Positions 14,201 through 27,060 are shown, counted from the stretch's first letter. The stretch: DNA of 64,000 nt from Limnanthes douglasii subsp. nivea (GCA_036936605.1 JAUPFV010000005.1:150785195-150849194), one strand, 5' to 3'. Numbers and translations: made by a program. The notes: a model not told the origin generated them from the letters alone.

Positions 14201-15012
14201 TTTTTCGACAGGGAGATCACTTGGAGGTAAGGCAACGCGCCGATGGCGGAGGGAATCACGCCACCGAGCGCGTTCCCTTCGGCGCTCAAGTGGACCAGTG
14301 AAGAACAATTTGCTAAAGCTGAAGGTAAGGTACCTTGTAAAAGATTGTTATCAAGCCAGAGGTACTGAAGACTCTGGAGTTTACCGAGATTGGCCGGAAT
14401 CTCGCCGGTAAACCGATTGAAAGCTAGGTTAACGATCTGAAGCTGAGTTAAGTTACCAAAAGCACTCGGAACTTGACCAGAGAAGGTGTTTGACGAAATA
14501 TCGATAAACTTAAGACCCAGAGGTAAGTCACCGGATACCTCGCCTGATAAACTATTCCCAGCGAGATTAATCACCTGGAGATCAGTTAAGTTTCCGATCT
14601 CCGACGGTAACTTCCCGGTTAACGAGTTCTCCTGAAGGTAAACGGCGCGTAACCGCGTACAGTGAGATAACGAGGGAGGAATAGTACCGTTAAGAGCATT
14701 AGATCGAAGACTCAGCGTCCTGAGCATGCGGAGGTTACCGATTCGATCACTGAGTTGCCCACCGAGTTGAAGACGAGGCAAACGAAGTTCAGTAACCCGT
14801 CCATTAGTACAAAAGACACCGCGCCAATCGCATGGTGCCGATGACGTTGTGGCGTCCCAACCATTGAAAGCACCGAGTGGATCGTTGAGACCCATTTTGA
14901 AAGCCATCAATGCGTCGACCTCTTCGTTTTCACCGGCGCAGGGTGCAACCAGAAGTACGAATGTAATGAAACTGAAGAAGAAAAATGCAGGTTCCATTGC
15001 AGCAACAGACAC
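11212..15012 (-). CDS. MUS-like: LRR receptor-like kinase, MUSTACHES type
   Basis: Two coding exons, 15012-11958 and 11570-11212. The intron has CAG/GTAAGG donor and CTATAG acceptor and joins ...TLTG to EVTKESDAYSFG in phase, giving 1137 aa. Signal peptide about 1-27 (hydrophobic FFFFSFITFVLLVAP); LRR N-terminal cap to about 70 with paired Cys (APCDWRGVFC); about two dozen plant LRRs to about 700; transmembrane segment about 747-770 (LILFVVVAAIGGFLLSLFCC) followed by basic residues; kinase about 820-1125. The kinase is atypical: no Gly-rich loop (RNTRYGLLFKA), Arg-Arg where the VAIK Lys is expected (LSIRRLP), and non-RD HGD in the catalytic loop; DFG is kept (SDFGLDR). The C-terminus resembles the Arabidopsis At1g75640/At4g36180 pair. 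MUSTACHES is linked to stomatal wall and guard-cell symmetry; that role is carried over from family knowledge. A second Met at codon 6 is an alternative start. Confidence 0.93.
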
Positions 15013-15719
15013 TCAGTACTTGAACTATAACATTAAAGAAGACGAAGATTGAGAGAACATAAAAGATATCATTTCTAAAAATGTATTAGAGAGAGCTTCC
15101 TGCTCCTTCACTGAAAACTTTAGTGGTGTGTTTTTTTTTGTATTTTTGTCCGAAACTGAAAACTTAAGGTGGTGTTTGGCAACGAGGACTGTTTAAAACC
15201 TCATGTGATACAAAATGGGTAGAATCATTGAGTTCTGTGTAGTGTTTTGCTTTTGGTGTTTGATTATTTGGATTCATTATTATTACTATATTTTATTAGT
15301 CTTTGCCTTTATTAAATTTTCAATTTTATGTTACCGTTTTCTACACCTATGGTTTGGTATTGAAAACGTATAGTTTAAAATTACTCGTCATTTCCAACAT
15401 TTTGTAATTTAAATATACGTTGTTAAATTTATTTTAATAAATTATGTTTCCTCCTTTTTCAAATTACGGGTTTTTAAAATTTATGCATAAATATTAAACA
15501 AAAATAAATTACTAATAACAACTTAAAGAACCAACTATTTAAATTTTTAAACTTAACTATATAGAACAATTTTTAAAATATTTAAAAAAAAAACACGTAA
15601 AAATGTAACGATTAATTATTTTTATCAATTCGATATTTTTTCAATATCTAACATAAAAAAAAATTGAAACACATTTTTATTTTTTAAAGAACAAAACCAA
15701 ATACATTAGTACTTTTTTT
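15013..15719. other. Upstream region of the receptor kinase
   Basis: The first ~100 bp is probably the 5' UTR and promoter of the minus-strand receptor kinase (GA/CT-rich). The rest is AT-rich with poly-A and poly-T runs. No TATA box could be assigned with confidence and no other gene is seen. Confidence 0.4.
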
Positions 15720-16800
15720 CTAGGACTAATTTCACACTGGAATTTCAAGTAATTTCGCAACATTAATACAATCTAATATTTATTTTTATTTAAAAAAAAT
15801 CAACACAAAAATACTCATACTTTAACAACTAAAAAAACAAATAATTGTTTCACATTCAATTAATATTTATTAAGATAAAATCGAATCGTATTTTGCCTTT
15901 TTCATAGACATATTTAACGATCAAAACTCATATTTACACAACGATGTCATTCTTATTTTCGCAACACGATTGCACATAATTACGCAGCTAGAACAAAACT
16001 TTTTTTCGCACTTTAATTACATGTAGTTTCGCATCTTTGACACAATCTAATTCTTTCTTGTAAAGAAAAAAAAATCAATGGAAAAATACATCTATTTTTG
16101 CTACGACAAAAAAAATAGTTGTTTCATGTCCAACTAACAGTTATTTTCACAAATACAAGTTATATTTTATTTTTCAAATTAATTTGGCATCCCAATTACA
16201 CATAATTTTGAACCTTAACGCAATCCAAGTTATTTATTTATTTAAAAAATATTTTTTCAACACAAAAAATACACGTATTTTAGCAACTACAAAAGATTTC
16301 ACACCCAATTAGCATTTATTTTCACATAACAAGTTGTATTTTATTTTTTTCACACAATCGAAATTCTTATTTACGCAACCATTTTCTTCTTATTTTAGCA
16401 ACACATTTACACCTAATTACGCAACTAGAACAAAGTTGTTTTTTCTGCACCCCAATTACACTTAATTTCGTAACCTTAATTTCGACACAAAAAATCCACA
16501 TGTTTTAACAACTATAAAAAAAATTAGTTGTTTCACACCCAGTAACACTTATTTTAAAAAAAAAACATGTTTAATTATATTTTCCATACTATTTTCTCAC
16601 CCCAATTTCACGTAAATTTGCACTCTTTACACATTCTATTTTTTAAGAAAAATTTTTTCAACATAAAATGCACATATTTTAACAACTAAAAAGAATTAGT
16701 TGTTTCACTCAAAATTAACACTTATTTTCACAAAAACAAGTTTTATTTTGTTTTTCACACAATTACACTTATTTCACATCTTAATTACATGTAATTACGC
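15720..16800. repeat. Degenerate tandem repeat region
   Basis: A phrase like TAGTTGTTTCACACCCAATT followed by A/C and TTATTTTCAC recurs near 15845, 16118, 16288, 16527 and 16696. Spacings of about 170 and 240-270 bp suggest a compound unit. Between anchors recur phrases such as TTTCGCAACACGATTGCAC and ACACAAAAATACA. Copies are too diverged for exact boundaries. No coding sequence is seen. Confidence 0.5.
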
Positions 16801-16934
16801 AACCAAAAGATCTACATACTCACAAGTTTGGATTGTACTAACTTATTAAAAAAATCTCGTTATAGTCAAAACTCTAGTTTTACAATAGTATTGGGTTGTA
16901 TACATCACGTAAGTAAACCAATAATGACTTTTTC

Positions 16935-17210
16935 TCTTAAATGGATTCTTCCGAAAGGAAATAGATATAAGCTTTATACTAATGGTGCATGTGGTTTATA
17001 TATGGAGGCTACATTAGAGACAACACTGGTGATACAATAGATGTATTTGGAAGACTATATGACAAACAACTACTTATTGTTGTTGAATGCATGGCATTGT
17101 TTGATGGGTTATTTATTTGTTAGGATAAATGCGTAAATATATTAGATATAGAGACAAATTGTTATAAAAAGTTAATCACATCTAAAATGACAATAACTCA
17201 TATATATATA
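16935..17210 (+). pseudogene. LINE-type RNase H relic (RVT_3-like)
   Basis: In one frame LPKGNRYKLYTNGAC resembles the start of plant LINE RNase H (KLNxDGA; here N replaces the first catalytic Asp). After a frame change near 17006 it continues GGYIRDNTGDTIDVFG, then VVECMALFDGLFIC (catalytic Glu), a TAG, and LDIETNCYKKLI (ETNC where ESDS is usual). Order and spacing match the RNase H at 48.1-48.6 kb. No flanking LINE domains remain. Fully decayed. Confidence 0.6.
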
Positions 17211-17745
17211 TATATATAGAACAACATATGGCACCAGATTAGATTGCTAAAAGGACTTTGAAAGACAACAAAGGATTAGAGTTCAATCAAGCTCAAGCCC
17301 CTGCTCTTTTAAGGGCTATCACTCTGTTATGAATGAAGTTGGTTATCTAAGTCTAGATGACGATGATTAACAACTAGATTCATCAAGATTTGACATCAAT
17401 GACATCATTCGTGAAAATTAATATTACATTCTCTCATTGTAAACTTTTTTGGATTTGTTCGTGTTTCTTCCTCGTTAATTATTCTTTCGCAAAACCATAT
17501 GATTTCATATATCACTTCATCAGCATGCTTCAAACATGACCATCCCGAGCTCTATAGAATGTTGTTTTTTACAAGTCAAGGTTATTCACATTGAGCACTA
17601 ACAAAATGAATCAGCAGATAAAGATGGATTACAGAAAGGATTCATCATAGATAAAAACAAGGATTTGGGCAATTCGGGATAGAGATTTCATTCAAACATG
17701 AGCAGAGGTTCCTTTTACTTATTGGTAATTTCAGCATCCTTAAAA

Positions 17746-18150
17746 GGATTAAATTAGGAAATAGTCTCTCGACTATCCCGTTTTCTTTCATTTAGTCCAT
17801 CGACATTAAAATCACCGGTAAGGGTCCTTGGACTTGTCAAATTCTATAAATTTAGTCAATGACTTATAAAATTTATAAATTTAGTCCATCGAATTTGCCA
17901 AATCTATAAATTTAATCCCTTGATTATATAAAATTTATAAATATAGTCTCTGAATTTAAGAAAAAACCCCTCACCATGGACTAAATTTATATATTTAGTT
18001 AAGTCGATGGACTAGATTTATAAATTTTACAAATCATTGACTAAATTTATAGATTTTAACAAGTCCAAGGACCCTCACCGGCGATTTTAAAATCGATGGA
18101 CTAAATGAAAGAAAACGGGATAGTCGATGATCTATTTCCTTATTTAAGCC
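17746..18150. mobile_element. 405-bp foldback MITE, Mutator-like
   Basis: The two halves are inverted repeats almost end to end. The left end GGATTAAATTAGGAAATAG pairs with the right end, whose reverse complement is GGCTTAAATAAGGAAATAG; homology extends inward through the CGACTATCCCG and TTTAGTCCATCGA segments. It is flanked by a perfect 9-bp direct repeat TCCTTAAAA (17737-17745 and 18151-18159). A 9-bp duplication with long inverted repeats is typical of Mutator-like elements. No coding capacity. Confidence 0.88.
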
Positions 18151-20261
18151 TCCTTAAAAAGAATAAAAGAATTTCAAGATACTTAAGACTTCAAATGATG
18201 GAGATGAGGACTCTTTGAGAATGAAGTTAGATTTCCTAAAGATGAAAATGTGAATAGTCAGTCAACTAGAATCAAAGGAAAAATTTGAATAACAAGACTT
18301 GAGGCTGTTATAAGTTTTGTAACCTTTTCAAAGTCTAATAAAAGTTCTATTTTTATATATTTTTAAACAATTACGTTACCCAAAAAATTCAAAAAAATAT
18401 TTAATGAGTCTAATTTTGTTCGTCTTAAAAAACAAAATTCACGATATTAATTTATTTTTCCAGAAGATAAGAGGGAAGATATGACATTTGAAAAACCAAA
18501 AAAAATGTTAAGAGCTATACTAGTACTCAACCAAAAATTTAAATGGTTATCGTTAATTAAGTTCTCAAACCAAATAATTCTTAAAACCATATAATTAAAT
18601 AGTTTTGATTTCATATAATTATTGGTAAATTATTCTCTAAATAAACTAATAATTATTTTTAAAATAGTAATTACATAGTTGAGAAGGTATTTACTGGTAC
18701 TTTTCTCTTTAAACAATTACTATTATTTTTTTTATAAAAAAAATATTAAACAAAAAAAATATTAAAAACTATATTCATATACTAAAAACCATCAATATAT
18801 ATATTAATAAATACCGTAACAACAAGATAACAATATTTTTTAAAAGGAACATGTAAATTGAGACGGAGTAAATAAGTTGCGAATAAATTCCAATAGAATC
18901 AAACAAAGTCGCATATTTGATGTGATATGTCCTTTTATTCCGTGCCCAATTTGGATGTTTAAGAGCACAATAATTAGTCTTCATTTAACTTCGATATGAT
19001 AAGTGGTTTTATGTCACAATCAATGCTACGATTTGGATGCAGAGAATTTGTGGTTATCTTATCTGGATTCAAATGTTGAAAAAAGCGAGGAGTTAATTAA
19101 AAATTTAAAAGTATAGAAAAGGGGCCGAGCCTAATTGAGAAGGGACTCCAATTTGGTATACCGAATGAATGATTTAGTCCTTGAAACGTTTTTTTGTGTC
19201 CCCCTCCTCTATTACTACTATTTCCTTTTCCATAATTGCTTTAGTTTGTTTTGTTGTTCTTTTTTAAACAGCGGCTGGAAATGTCACGACATCGGTTAAA
19301 ATGTGTGTATCATGTCAGACAAAACTAGTAAAAATACTATTATACAAGTAAAAATGTTCTCGACTATTTAAACCACGAACATAAAAAAACATGAATCATA
19401 TATTTATATATGTGCTGTCTTTTTTTCCATTTGTGATCGTCTCGTCATTAAATGTTAGTACTGGTTGGTGGAATAAAGTATCAAATATTAGTCGTGGTTG
19501 ATGGAGTAAAGTATGTTTTTTATCAAATGTCATGAGTTTGAGTTCTTTTACAAAAGTTTTTTTTAGGTGAATTTATCATCTTGTATTTTTTACCTTTTAA
19601 TGTTGGTTTGCAAGCTATTGCCTTGTATACAATATAAGTTTTGTTAATTTATAGTAACTATCAATTGAACAATCATATTTAGAGGTAGTGATTAATTTTT
19701 TATTAAAGAAAACAAAGCTCGAATATGTATAAAAAACGGATAAACATAATAATTTTGTGAAGGTAAACTTTATTAAAAAACCAAAGCTCGAATATGTATA
19801 AAGGACGATGAGAAAAATAAATATAGTGAAAAATACTAATCTATATCTAAATAAAAAGCATGTATTGCTTCAACTAAGGATGAATACGGTCACTTATTTT
19901 TGGGACGTGATTTAATCGATCGCTAGTAGAATTTTATAATTTAATTTGGACCCGATTTATATAAATTATTTGATATTTTTAAAAAAAATTTAGATTAATT
20001 TAATTTATTTTATTTTATTAAGTTTATTTTATTTTTTTATAATTTATTATATTTTTTAAAATAATTTTTATGTGTAAATTTAGTCAAATAAAAAAATTAA
20101 AATATTTATCATAAAGGGAACATTTAAAATATTATTTTTTATACCTATATTCAATCCTAGATTTTTCAAATTGTTGGAATTTTATATATTTATATAACAA
20201 TTTATAGATGTCGAAATTGTCTATATATTCATACATAACTTGTACAAACATAAATAACATA
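18151..20261. other. Intergenic, AT-rich, with small repeat relics
   Basis: No gene seen. At about 18676-18706 a 30-bp segment (AGTTGAGAAGGTATTTACT...TTTTCTC) matches the right terminus of the foldback element that ends at 44105, so it is probably a remnant end of a relative. A short direct duplication containing GCTCGAATATGTATAAA occurs near 19714 and 19787. Confidence 0.5.
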
Positions 20262-22507
20262 TCTCGGTCGTCGGACAAATGTGATATTTTTTTCCAAATG
20301 TTGAGACAAACAAATTGTTTAAACTGGACCCAAGAATGTTTTGAGGCGTTTCATCGAATTAAATAATATCCTTCTTTACCAGAAATTTTAACAAAGCCAA
20401 ATCCGAAGGAAAATTGTACGTTTATATAACGGTGTCGGATGATGCCGGGAGTGCTGTTTTGATTTGAGAAGAAGAAAATTGCCCAAGATCAGTGTATTAC
20501 ATCAGTAAAAGTATTTTGAATGTTGAAAAACGGTATTTAAAGTTAGAAAAATTGGCTCTCATGCTAGTAACTATTGTTCAGAAAATAAGACCTTATTTTC
20601 AGGCTCATTCTATCAACGTACGAACATCTTTTCTATTGAAAAAAATATGTTACAAATGCTTGATATATCAGGAAGAATGGCTAAGTGGTTGGTTGAATTG
20701 TGATATTTGATATTAAATTTGAACCTAGGAATGCAATCAAAGCGCAAGCCTTACCAGACTTCCTAGTTAAACTTTATTCCGAACAGTCAGATATGGAGAT
20801 TGATAAAAACAAATTTGAGTCAAAGTGGGCAGTCCAAACAGATGGGGGTTCAAGTGCACCAGGATGCGGGGAAGGGGTGCAATTGATTTCTCCAAGGGGA
20901 ATTGTCATGTATCAAGCTATCCACTTTGGATTTAAAGCATCGAATAACGAAGCAGAGTATGAAGCAGTTTTGGTAGGCTTGAGACTTGCTCAAATCTATG
21001 GGGCTAAAAATGTTAGGATGATAAGTGACTCTCAACTTCTTATAAATCATGCATTTGGACAATCCGAGGCAAAAAAAGATCATCTAGTGAAGTATTTGAG
21101 GGCGTTTTCGGCTTTAACATTAGTATTCAAAAGCATCATATACGAACATGTACATATGGTTGGAAATTTTGTGGCTGATTCTTTGGCTACTACTTCATAT
21201 TCTAAGGAGTAACATTGGATTGTTACACAAGAAAATCCTTCAATAACTAAGGGATCGAAGGTAGTTGAAGATCAGTCGAAGCCTTTCAAATTTCTACAAG
21301 CACAACAAATATTGGAGAAGTGAAATTAAAGGATTCTTGGTAAATGTTGTTTTACCCGTTGATAAAGTAATGCCCTAAAGAATACAGTTTAAGGCATATG
21401 ACTATATTTTCCTCGGAGATATCTTATAAAAAAATCTTTTAGGAGGCCTTTACTTCGATGCTTTGGAGAAAATGAATCACAAATTATATTATTAGAATTG
21501 TATGATGGGGAAGGATCTGCACATTGTAGTATAAACTTTAATACAGAGAGTTCTCCTGACAGGGATTATTGTCCTAGAATGACCTTGGAGGCCAAAGAAT
21601 TAGTACAAAATTGTGACACCTGTCAAATATTTTCTAATGCAATTCATGTACCATGAGTGCCTCTTGAATCAATATTGAGTCATTACCTTTCGACGAATGA
21701 GGCATTGATCTGGTCGGACCATTATCGATGGCATCAGGGGGACGATAGACAATAATTGTTGAACCATTGGAAGGAACGCAAGCTAAAGATGTGATTAGGT
21801 TTATTTTTTCTAATATTTGTTGTCTTTTTGGGGTTCCAAGGAAAATTACAATGGATAATGGGCCACAGTTTGATAACAAGGAGATGAAGGCTTTCTGTTC
21901 GACTAAAGGAATACTATAGTGCTTCTCGACACCTTTCCATCCACAAGAAAACAACCAGATCGAGTTCACTAATAGAATAATTCTTGATAGGTTGAGAAAG
22001 AATTTAGAGGGCAAGGCTAGGAAATGGTTGGGTTATTTACAATAATTCTTATGGGCATACAGAACTACTCATCGATCAACCGTCTAAGAATCACCGTTTG
22101 CATTGGTTTATGGGATTGATGATTTTGTTCCATCCAAAGTAATATTTTCTTCATACCGAATCAATGAATATTCCAAGGAAGTCAACGGTAAGGGAAAGCG
22201 TACAAAGCAAGATTTGATAGAACAAAAGAGAAGAAGAGCACAATTGAATTCTTTACACTATTAAACTTTAATGAGAAGTTGGTACGCTTCCAAAGTTAGG
22301 CGATGGGATTTTAAAGTATGGGATAAGGTGTTGAGGAAATTACTTATCCATACAAAAGAAAAGCGGTTTGGTTTAGGGCCTAATCAAGAGGGTCAGTATA
22401 CGGTTACTAAGAAGGTAAATTCAGGGACATATCGACTCAAAGATAAAGAAGGAAGAGATCTTCATCATCCATGGAATATTGAGCACCTCAAACTGTATTT
22501 GAAATGA
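20262..22507 (+). pseudogene. Tat-lineage Ty3/gypsy pol, element D (RNase H, aRNase H, integrase)
   Basis: The 5' end is truncated in the linker after RT: similarity begins at RSSDKC...FFQ, matching 33640 in element E. Order: retroviral-type RNase H with YYISKSILNVEKRYLKLEKLAL (20495-20740); a second, archaeal-like RNase H (20820-21212) with QTDGGSS, NNEAEYEAVL and SDSQLL catalytic motifs; integrase zinc region and core (21480-22260) with GIDLVGPL, TMDNGPQFDN and HPQENNQIEF; integrase C-terminus to 22507 with GPNQEGQYTV and ending HHPWNIEHLKLYLK. Tandem RNase H domains are a hallmark of the Tat lineage. Many stops and frameshifts occur, and about 14 residues of the integrase core after TIIV are deleted. 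Not functional. Confidence 0.85.
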
Positions 22508-22549
22508 ATGTATGCGTTTGTATATGTTTTTAGAAATTGATGTATGTAT

Positions 22550-23165
22550 CGGTGGAACACTATTTCCTACCCTCGTGGTGCATGAAGGTTTTAATGAGGT
22601 GCCCTCATAGCCGACTTATATATAATATTACTTTTCCATCTTAAAACAACTTCCACAATTTTTATCTTTTTGGACTGGATGGGTCTTCCAACAAATGTTG
22701 GTCAACAATTTTTATCTTTCTAGACCGGAAGAGTCTTCTAACAAATGTTGGTCAACAATTTTTATCATTCTGGACCGGAAGGGTCTTCCAACGAATGATG
22801 GTCAATAATTTTACCTTTTTGGACTGGAACGGTCTTCTAACAAATATTGGTCAACAATTTTTATATTTATGGACTGGAAAGGTCTTCCAACAAATGTTGG
22901 TTAGTAATTTTTATCATTCTGGACCAGAATGGTCTTCCAACGACTGTTGGTCAATAATTTTGAGCTCTTTTATAAACATTAAGGCATTATAATGTTTTTA
23001 TATGAAAATGTTTATATGAGATAATTAAAGTTTTTTTATAAAAAAATTAAGGCATTATAATGTTTTTCTATAAAAATATTTAGAGGAGAAACTTGAAGTT
23101 CTTTTATAAAAACTAAGGCATTATAATATTTTCATATGAAAATGTTTGGAGGAGAAAGTGTTCAT
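22550..23165 (+). repeat. Post-pol conserved block and two tandem arrays, element D
   Basis: A conserved block (22550-22616, starting GGTGGAACACTATTTCC) follows the pol stop by about 40 bp. Next come about six ~50-bp units (22655-22965), each holding a hairpin core such as CCAACAAATGTTGG (22688). A second array follows (about 22975-23160) of about three 64-bp units containing AAGGCATTATAATGTTTT. The arrays sit exactly between convergent pol and antisense ORF. Confidence 0.75.
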
Positions 23166-23169
23166 GAAT

Positions 23170-25385
23170 TTCCACTATTAAAGTAGATTTGATCTTCGTA
23201 CCCCGCTCTTCCAAACGGGAGACACAATCAACAACGTACTCCTCAAGATAAATATCTTTGTACCTCTTAGTGTCGCCCCTAAGAGATTGTTTCTCAGTAA
23301 TAAGTTTTTAAATATCTTTGACATCATCCTCAAAGTATGTTTTGGTTTGAGCATAAGAATCAACAAGGCCATCAACAAGGGTATTATGTTCGGTGTATTT
23401 AGTGACAAAATTTTCTCGCTCATTGTCAAATTCTTCTTTTTCTTTCTTCAATTGAGCTTCAAGTTCCTCAATTTTTTCTAAACGTTCAGCGGAAGTCTTT
23501 TTCTCAAGGGAAAGTTCTCCCTCCAGCTTCTTCACATCGACCTTCTTTTTGATAACTTCATTCTGATTTGATTTTCTCTCAAGAAGAGCAGTAGCATGAA
23601 GCAATCTATCAATCTCGTTCGCTACGAAATAATTCTCATAAATATCAAAATAAGTTGAGGTAGGGGAAACATTTTCCATATTCCCCAGAATTTTTTCTTG
23701 GCTCCCTTGGCCGGTGGCCTGCTTCCTCTGAGAAACAAATTCTCCCGCAGAATCTGAATCAACAATAACTACTTTTTAATACTAGGCAGGCTCAAAGCTA
23801 TCGTATTAATATCCTCTTCTTCATTAATAATCTTCTTCATGCCTTTATCTTTGGTAGTGTATCTTTCCGATGACCTTACATAACCATCTTTCCCAGCAGG
23901 TCTCACCTCAACCACAACTTTAGCAATATTTCTATGGGCCCTAGCCCTAGTGGGGAGAAAGACAAGGCTATCTAAGAACCCTAGTCTCCTAAGTACTACA
24001 TTCTCTGTTAGAGGCACCATAAGCCCTTTCAAGATTTTTTATTTAGTTAAATCAAACCTCCAAAGATGACTCTTGGTTAAATTCTAATGAGTAAAACATT
24101 TATGGAATTTATGGGACTAAGTACTGTTGGCCCAGTAGCTCAATTGTGTAAAAATTCAACTAGTTGATTTAAACTGGTCCTCGAACGGTTTAACGATCCT
24201 TTTCATAGTTGTTCCCAATAAAAATCTTCAATATACCAGATAAATTGAGTAAGCAAAGACAAATCAAGAGTGAAAACAAGTACCTCGACTCATCCACTTA
24301 AACGTAAACCAATGCGGCGTCTAAATATATTTCTCAAAACCAGTCTCCCATAATCCGGAGACGGAGATGAATCGTTGCTTCCATATCTTGTCCGCTTCTA
24401 AGAGGTCATTGACAATCTTGTATTTTCTCCCAGAAATCAGCAAATATATGGGAAAATAATATTTTTTAGCCATACCTATCAGCCCAACAAACTGCTCCAT
24501 GGAAAATCCGACCTGGGAAATCTGAGAAGCCATAATACAAGCCATCAGTGTGAACCACATGTTGGGGCCAGCTTGGGTCGGACGTAGCTTTTTCAAAACA
24601 AAATATTGTATTAAAACAGATTCTAGAGGGAGTTGAAGACCCTAATTCAAAATCTTTGTTTGGACGATCAATTCACGGTCCTAAACAGATAAAGACGTTT
24701 CCCCAACCTCAGGAAACCAAATTTTGATAAAGTATGGAATCCCCCATCGGTCCCTAAGTTTAACTTCTTTAGATAAATTGAAATACTTATACTCTACCTT
24801 ATACAACTCTAGAAAATGTTCGACTTCAACCTCATAGAGATTATTTCCCAAAATGGCCTTCAAGCTCGAGGTCAGTTTAACATGACCTTGATTTTTCTTC
24901 TTTGTGGTACTTTTTTTACAAGAGATCTTGTCCCAAATTTTATGGGATAATATTTTTGAGTCAAAAAAAACATAGAAATATTGCTAGAGTCTTTAGAAAG
25001 ACCAAGGTCACCCTTGTCGCGCCTCGAACAAGTCTGACCGGGGGCTGAGTAATAAGAAGATCATATGTAATTTTAGTACCTGAAGTTCCTACCGCTTCAG
25101 AATGCTTCTTTATAGGAGGCCACTAACAGAAATACGCTATTTGAAGAATTTCCAGGGTCACGGCTCCTCTTCTATGCTGACACAGTTTCTTTCTTCAATA
25201 TTTTTTGCGATGTTGAACCACTTCCAAATTTTATATCTTTCAAGACCTTCGGATTCTTTAGGCATGAAAGGTAAAATGAAGCATCTACCGGAGCAATATG
25301 TTTATCTCTTTTAACAAAAAAATTATTTATCTCTTTAAAAATGGAAAATACAAGTAACTTTAAAATGGTGAACGGATTCAAGTAT
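23170..25385 (-). pseudogene. Tat antisense ORF, element D
   Basis: Reads on minus, towards pol. Upstream to downstream: N-terminal piece (25381-25172); linker with basic Lys-rich stretch (about 24990-24870); globular domain 24863-24321 (RDRWGIPYFIKIWFP, then MACIMASQISQVGFSMEQFV); intron donor GTACTTG just after TCGAG near 24288; segment 24032-23769 (VVLRRLGFLDSLVFL); coiled coil 23679-23178 (ELEAQLKKEKEEFDNERENF). The match with element E runs through the globular domain and coiled coil. The acceptor that is CAG in element E (38101) reads CAA here, so splicing should fail. Stops and frameshifts throughout. The globular part is related by family knowledge to plant-mobile-domain extra ORFs of Tat elements; function unknown. 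Confidence 0.65.
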
Positions 25386-25390
25386 TTATA
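25383..25390 (-). promoter_or_regulatory. TATA box of antisense ORF, element D
   Basis: TATAAATA on the minus strand just upstream of the first antisense reading frame. It is identical to the box before the antisense ORF of element A (2645-2652). It points away from the LTR and into the element. Confidence 0.5.
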
Positions 25391-25928
25391 GAAAACGCGT
25401 GGACTTATAATGATTACGAAGGCCCAAGTAGGTGAAAGGGTTTTTCTGAGATAACAGGTACCTAGGAAAGATGAACAATTCTTTTGGGGGAGCTACTTTA
25501 CCAGTAATTTGAAGTACATGTGTATCAAGAAGTATAAAATATTTCTGACAAACTTCTTTACCTACTAAACGTTTTGGAAGGCATGCATGTTTATGACATG
25601 AAGCAAATGACACATGGATTAACATGACATCATCAATCTAAAAAAATTATGTTAACAGAGAGAAGACATAGCATGCACGTCGCCTGTTAGGAACCGTCTC
25701 GAAACGTGGCCTAAAATAAATAATGCATAAATATGAAGTCGTTAGTACCAACTGTGAGGTCATGAGTCCGACAAGTAGCTCATGATAAAACAGTCCAATA
25801 AGGTGCTTATCGAAGAATAGTCTGATGAGCAGCTTGTGGAAGAATTGTCCGAGAGGACACACACCAAAGAATGTTTTTTATATAAACTAGTCATTGCTCA
25901 AACATCTTCACAAGAACTAGGGGACTAT

Positions 25929-26335
25929 TGATAAAATGAGGAAATAATGTGAAGAATAAGCAAAATTAGATAAATAAATGACTTAATTTGATGTACTAAA
26001 GTATTTGGTATGAATTTGACAAGTGTTTAATATTGAGGGTGCTTTGTGTAATAACTAATATTTATGATTAAGATTAGTAAAGTGATGGGTGTAAAGACTC
26101 ACATAAGAAGGGGTAAATGTGTAAATTAAGGATTTACTACTTGTACTATATACAAGACCACCCCTTTTTGGGAAAAGAGTCAATCATTACTCAATTATTC
26201 TTTTTGTCTCTTTTTCTCTCTAATCATTCAATTTCTCTCTCTAAACTACTCCCATGTGAACATTGATGTGACTGATGTACGCATATGAATATCATCGTTA
26301 CAGATAACTTCACTAAGAAATCTTTGGAATTATCA
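25929..26335 (+). repeat. 3' LTR of Tat element D
   Basis: A polypurine tract AGGGGACTA precedes TGATAAAATGAGG. Inside is a TATA-like TATATACAAGACC followed by CCCCTTTTTGGG and a pyrimidine-rich leader. The end ...GGAATTATCA matches the LTR end at 40311. About 407 bp. No 5' LTR is present because the element is 5'-truncated. Confidence 0.7.
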
Positions 26336-26349
26336 ATATGTATAATTCA

Positions 26350-27060
26350 AAACGATAAAAATAATTCTTACAAAAACGTTAAAAAATGTAAAAAATTATT
26401 AGACTTAATTCATAATTATCTATGAACTAAATGGTGTCTCAGTCTACGATGGTAAATGACATTTTATAACATGTGTAGATGACAACTATAAATATATATA
26501 TAGTTAAAGCACAAAGATGAAACGTGTAATATATTTAAAATCTTCAAGTCCATAGATTGATAATCACTACACAATACGATTAAAATTTTACGTAAAGATA
26601 AATATGGTAAATATTTTTTTAATTAGTTTATGTTTTATGGAGCATGAATATCCATAGACATTTGTCATATTTTACATCGTAATACTATATATAAGTCACA
26701 TAATAAAAAAAATCTTATAAAAACAGTGAAAGATGCACAACATTGTTAAAATTAATTTATGGTGATCTATACGAACTAAATGATGTTTCAATCCACACTG
26801 GTAAATAATACTTTATAACATTTATAGAGGACTACTCGAGATTAATATATGTATATTATTTTAAATATAAAGATAAAAATTTTACTACATCTAAATTTTC
26901 AAACCATAAGTTAAAAACCATATAGACATATGATTAAAATTTTACAATATGATAAAGATTGTGAACAATTTTCAAATAATTTTTTGTTTTTTACGAAAAT
27001 CATGAGATATCTATCAATATTTTACATATTTTACATCATAATAAAATGGAGTAGTCAATT
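26350..27060. repeat. Tandem repeat, about 350-bp unit, about two copies
   Basis: CTAAATGGTGTCTCAGTC at 26427 recurs as CTAAATGATGTTTCAATCC at 26777, followed in both by a GGTAAATRAYAYTTTATAACAT phrase. The segment with ACGATTAAAATTTTAC near 26577 recurs near 26930 as ATGATTAAAATTTTAC. The period is therefore about 350 bp with about two diverged copies. Monomer length and AT content resemble plant satellites, but two copies do not prove an array. Confidence 0.6.
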
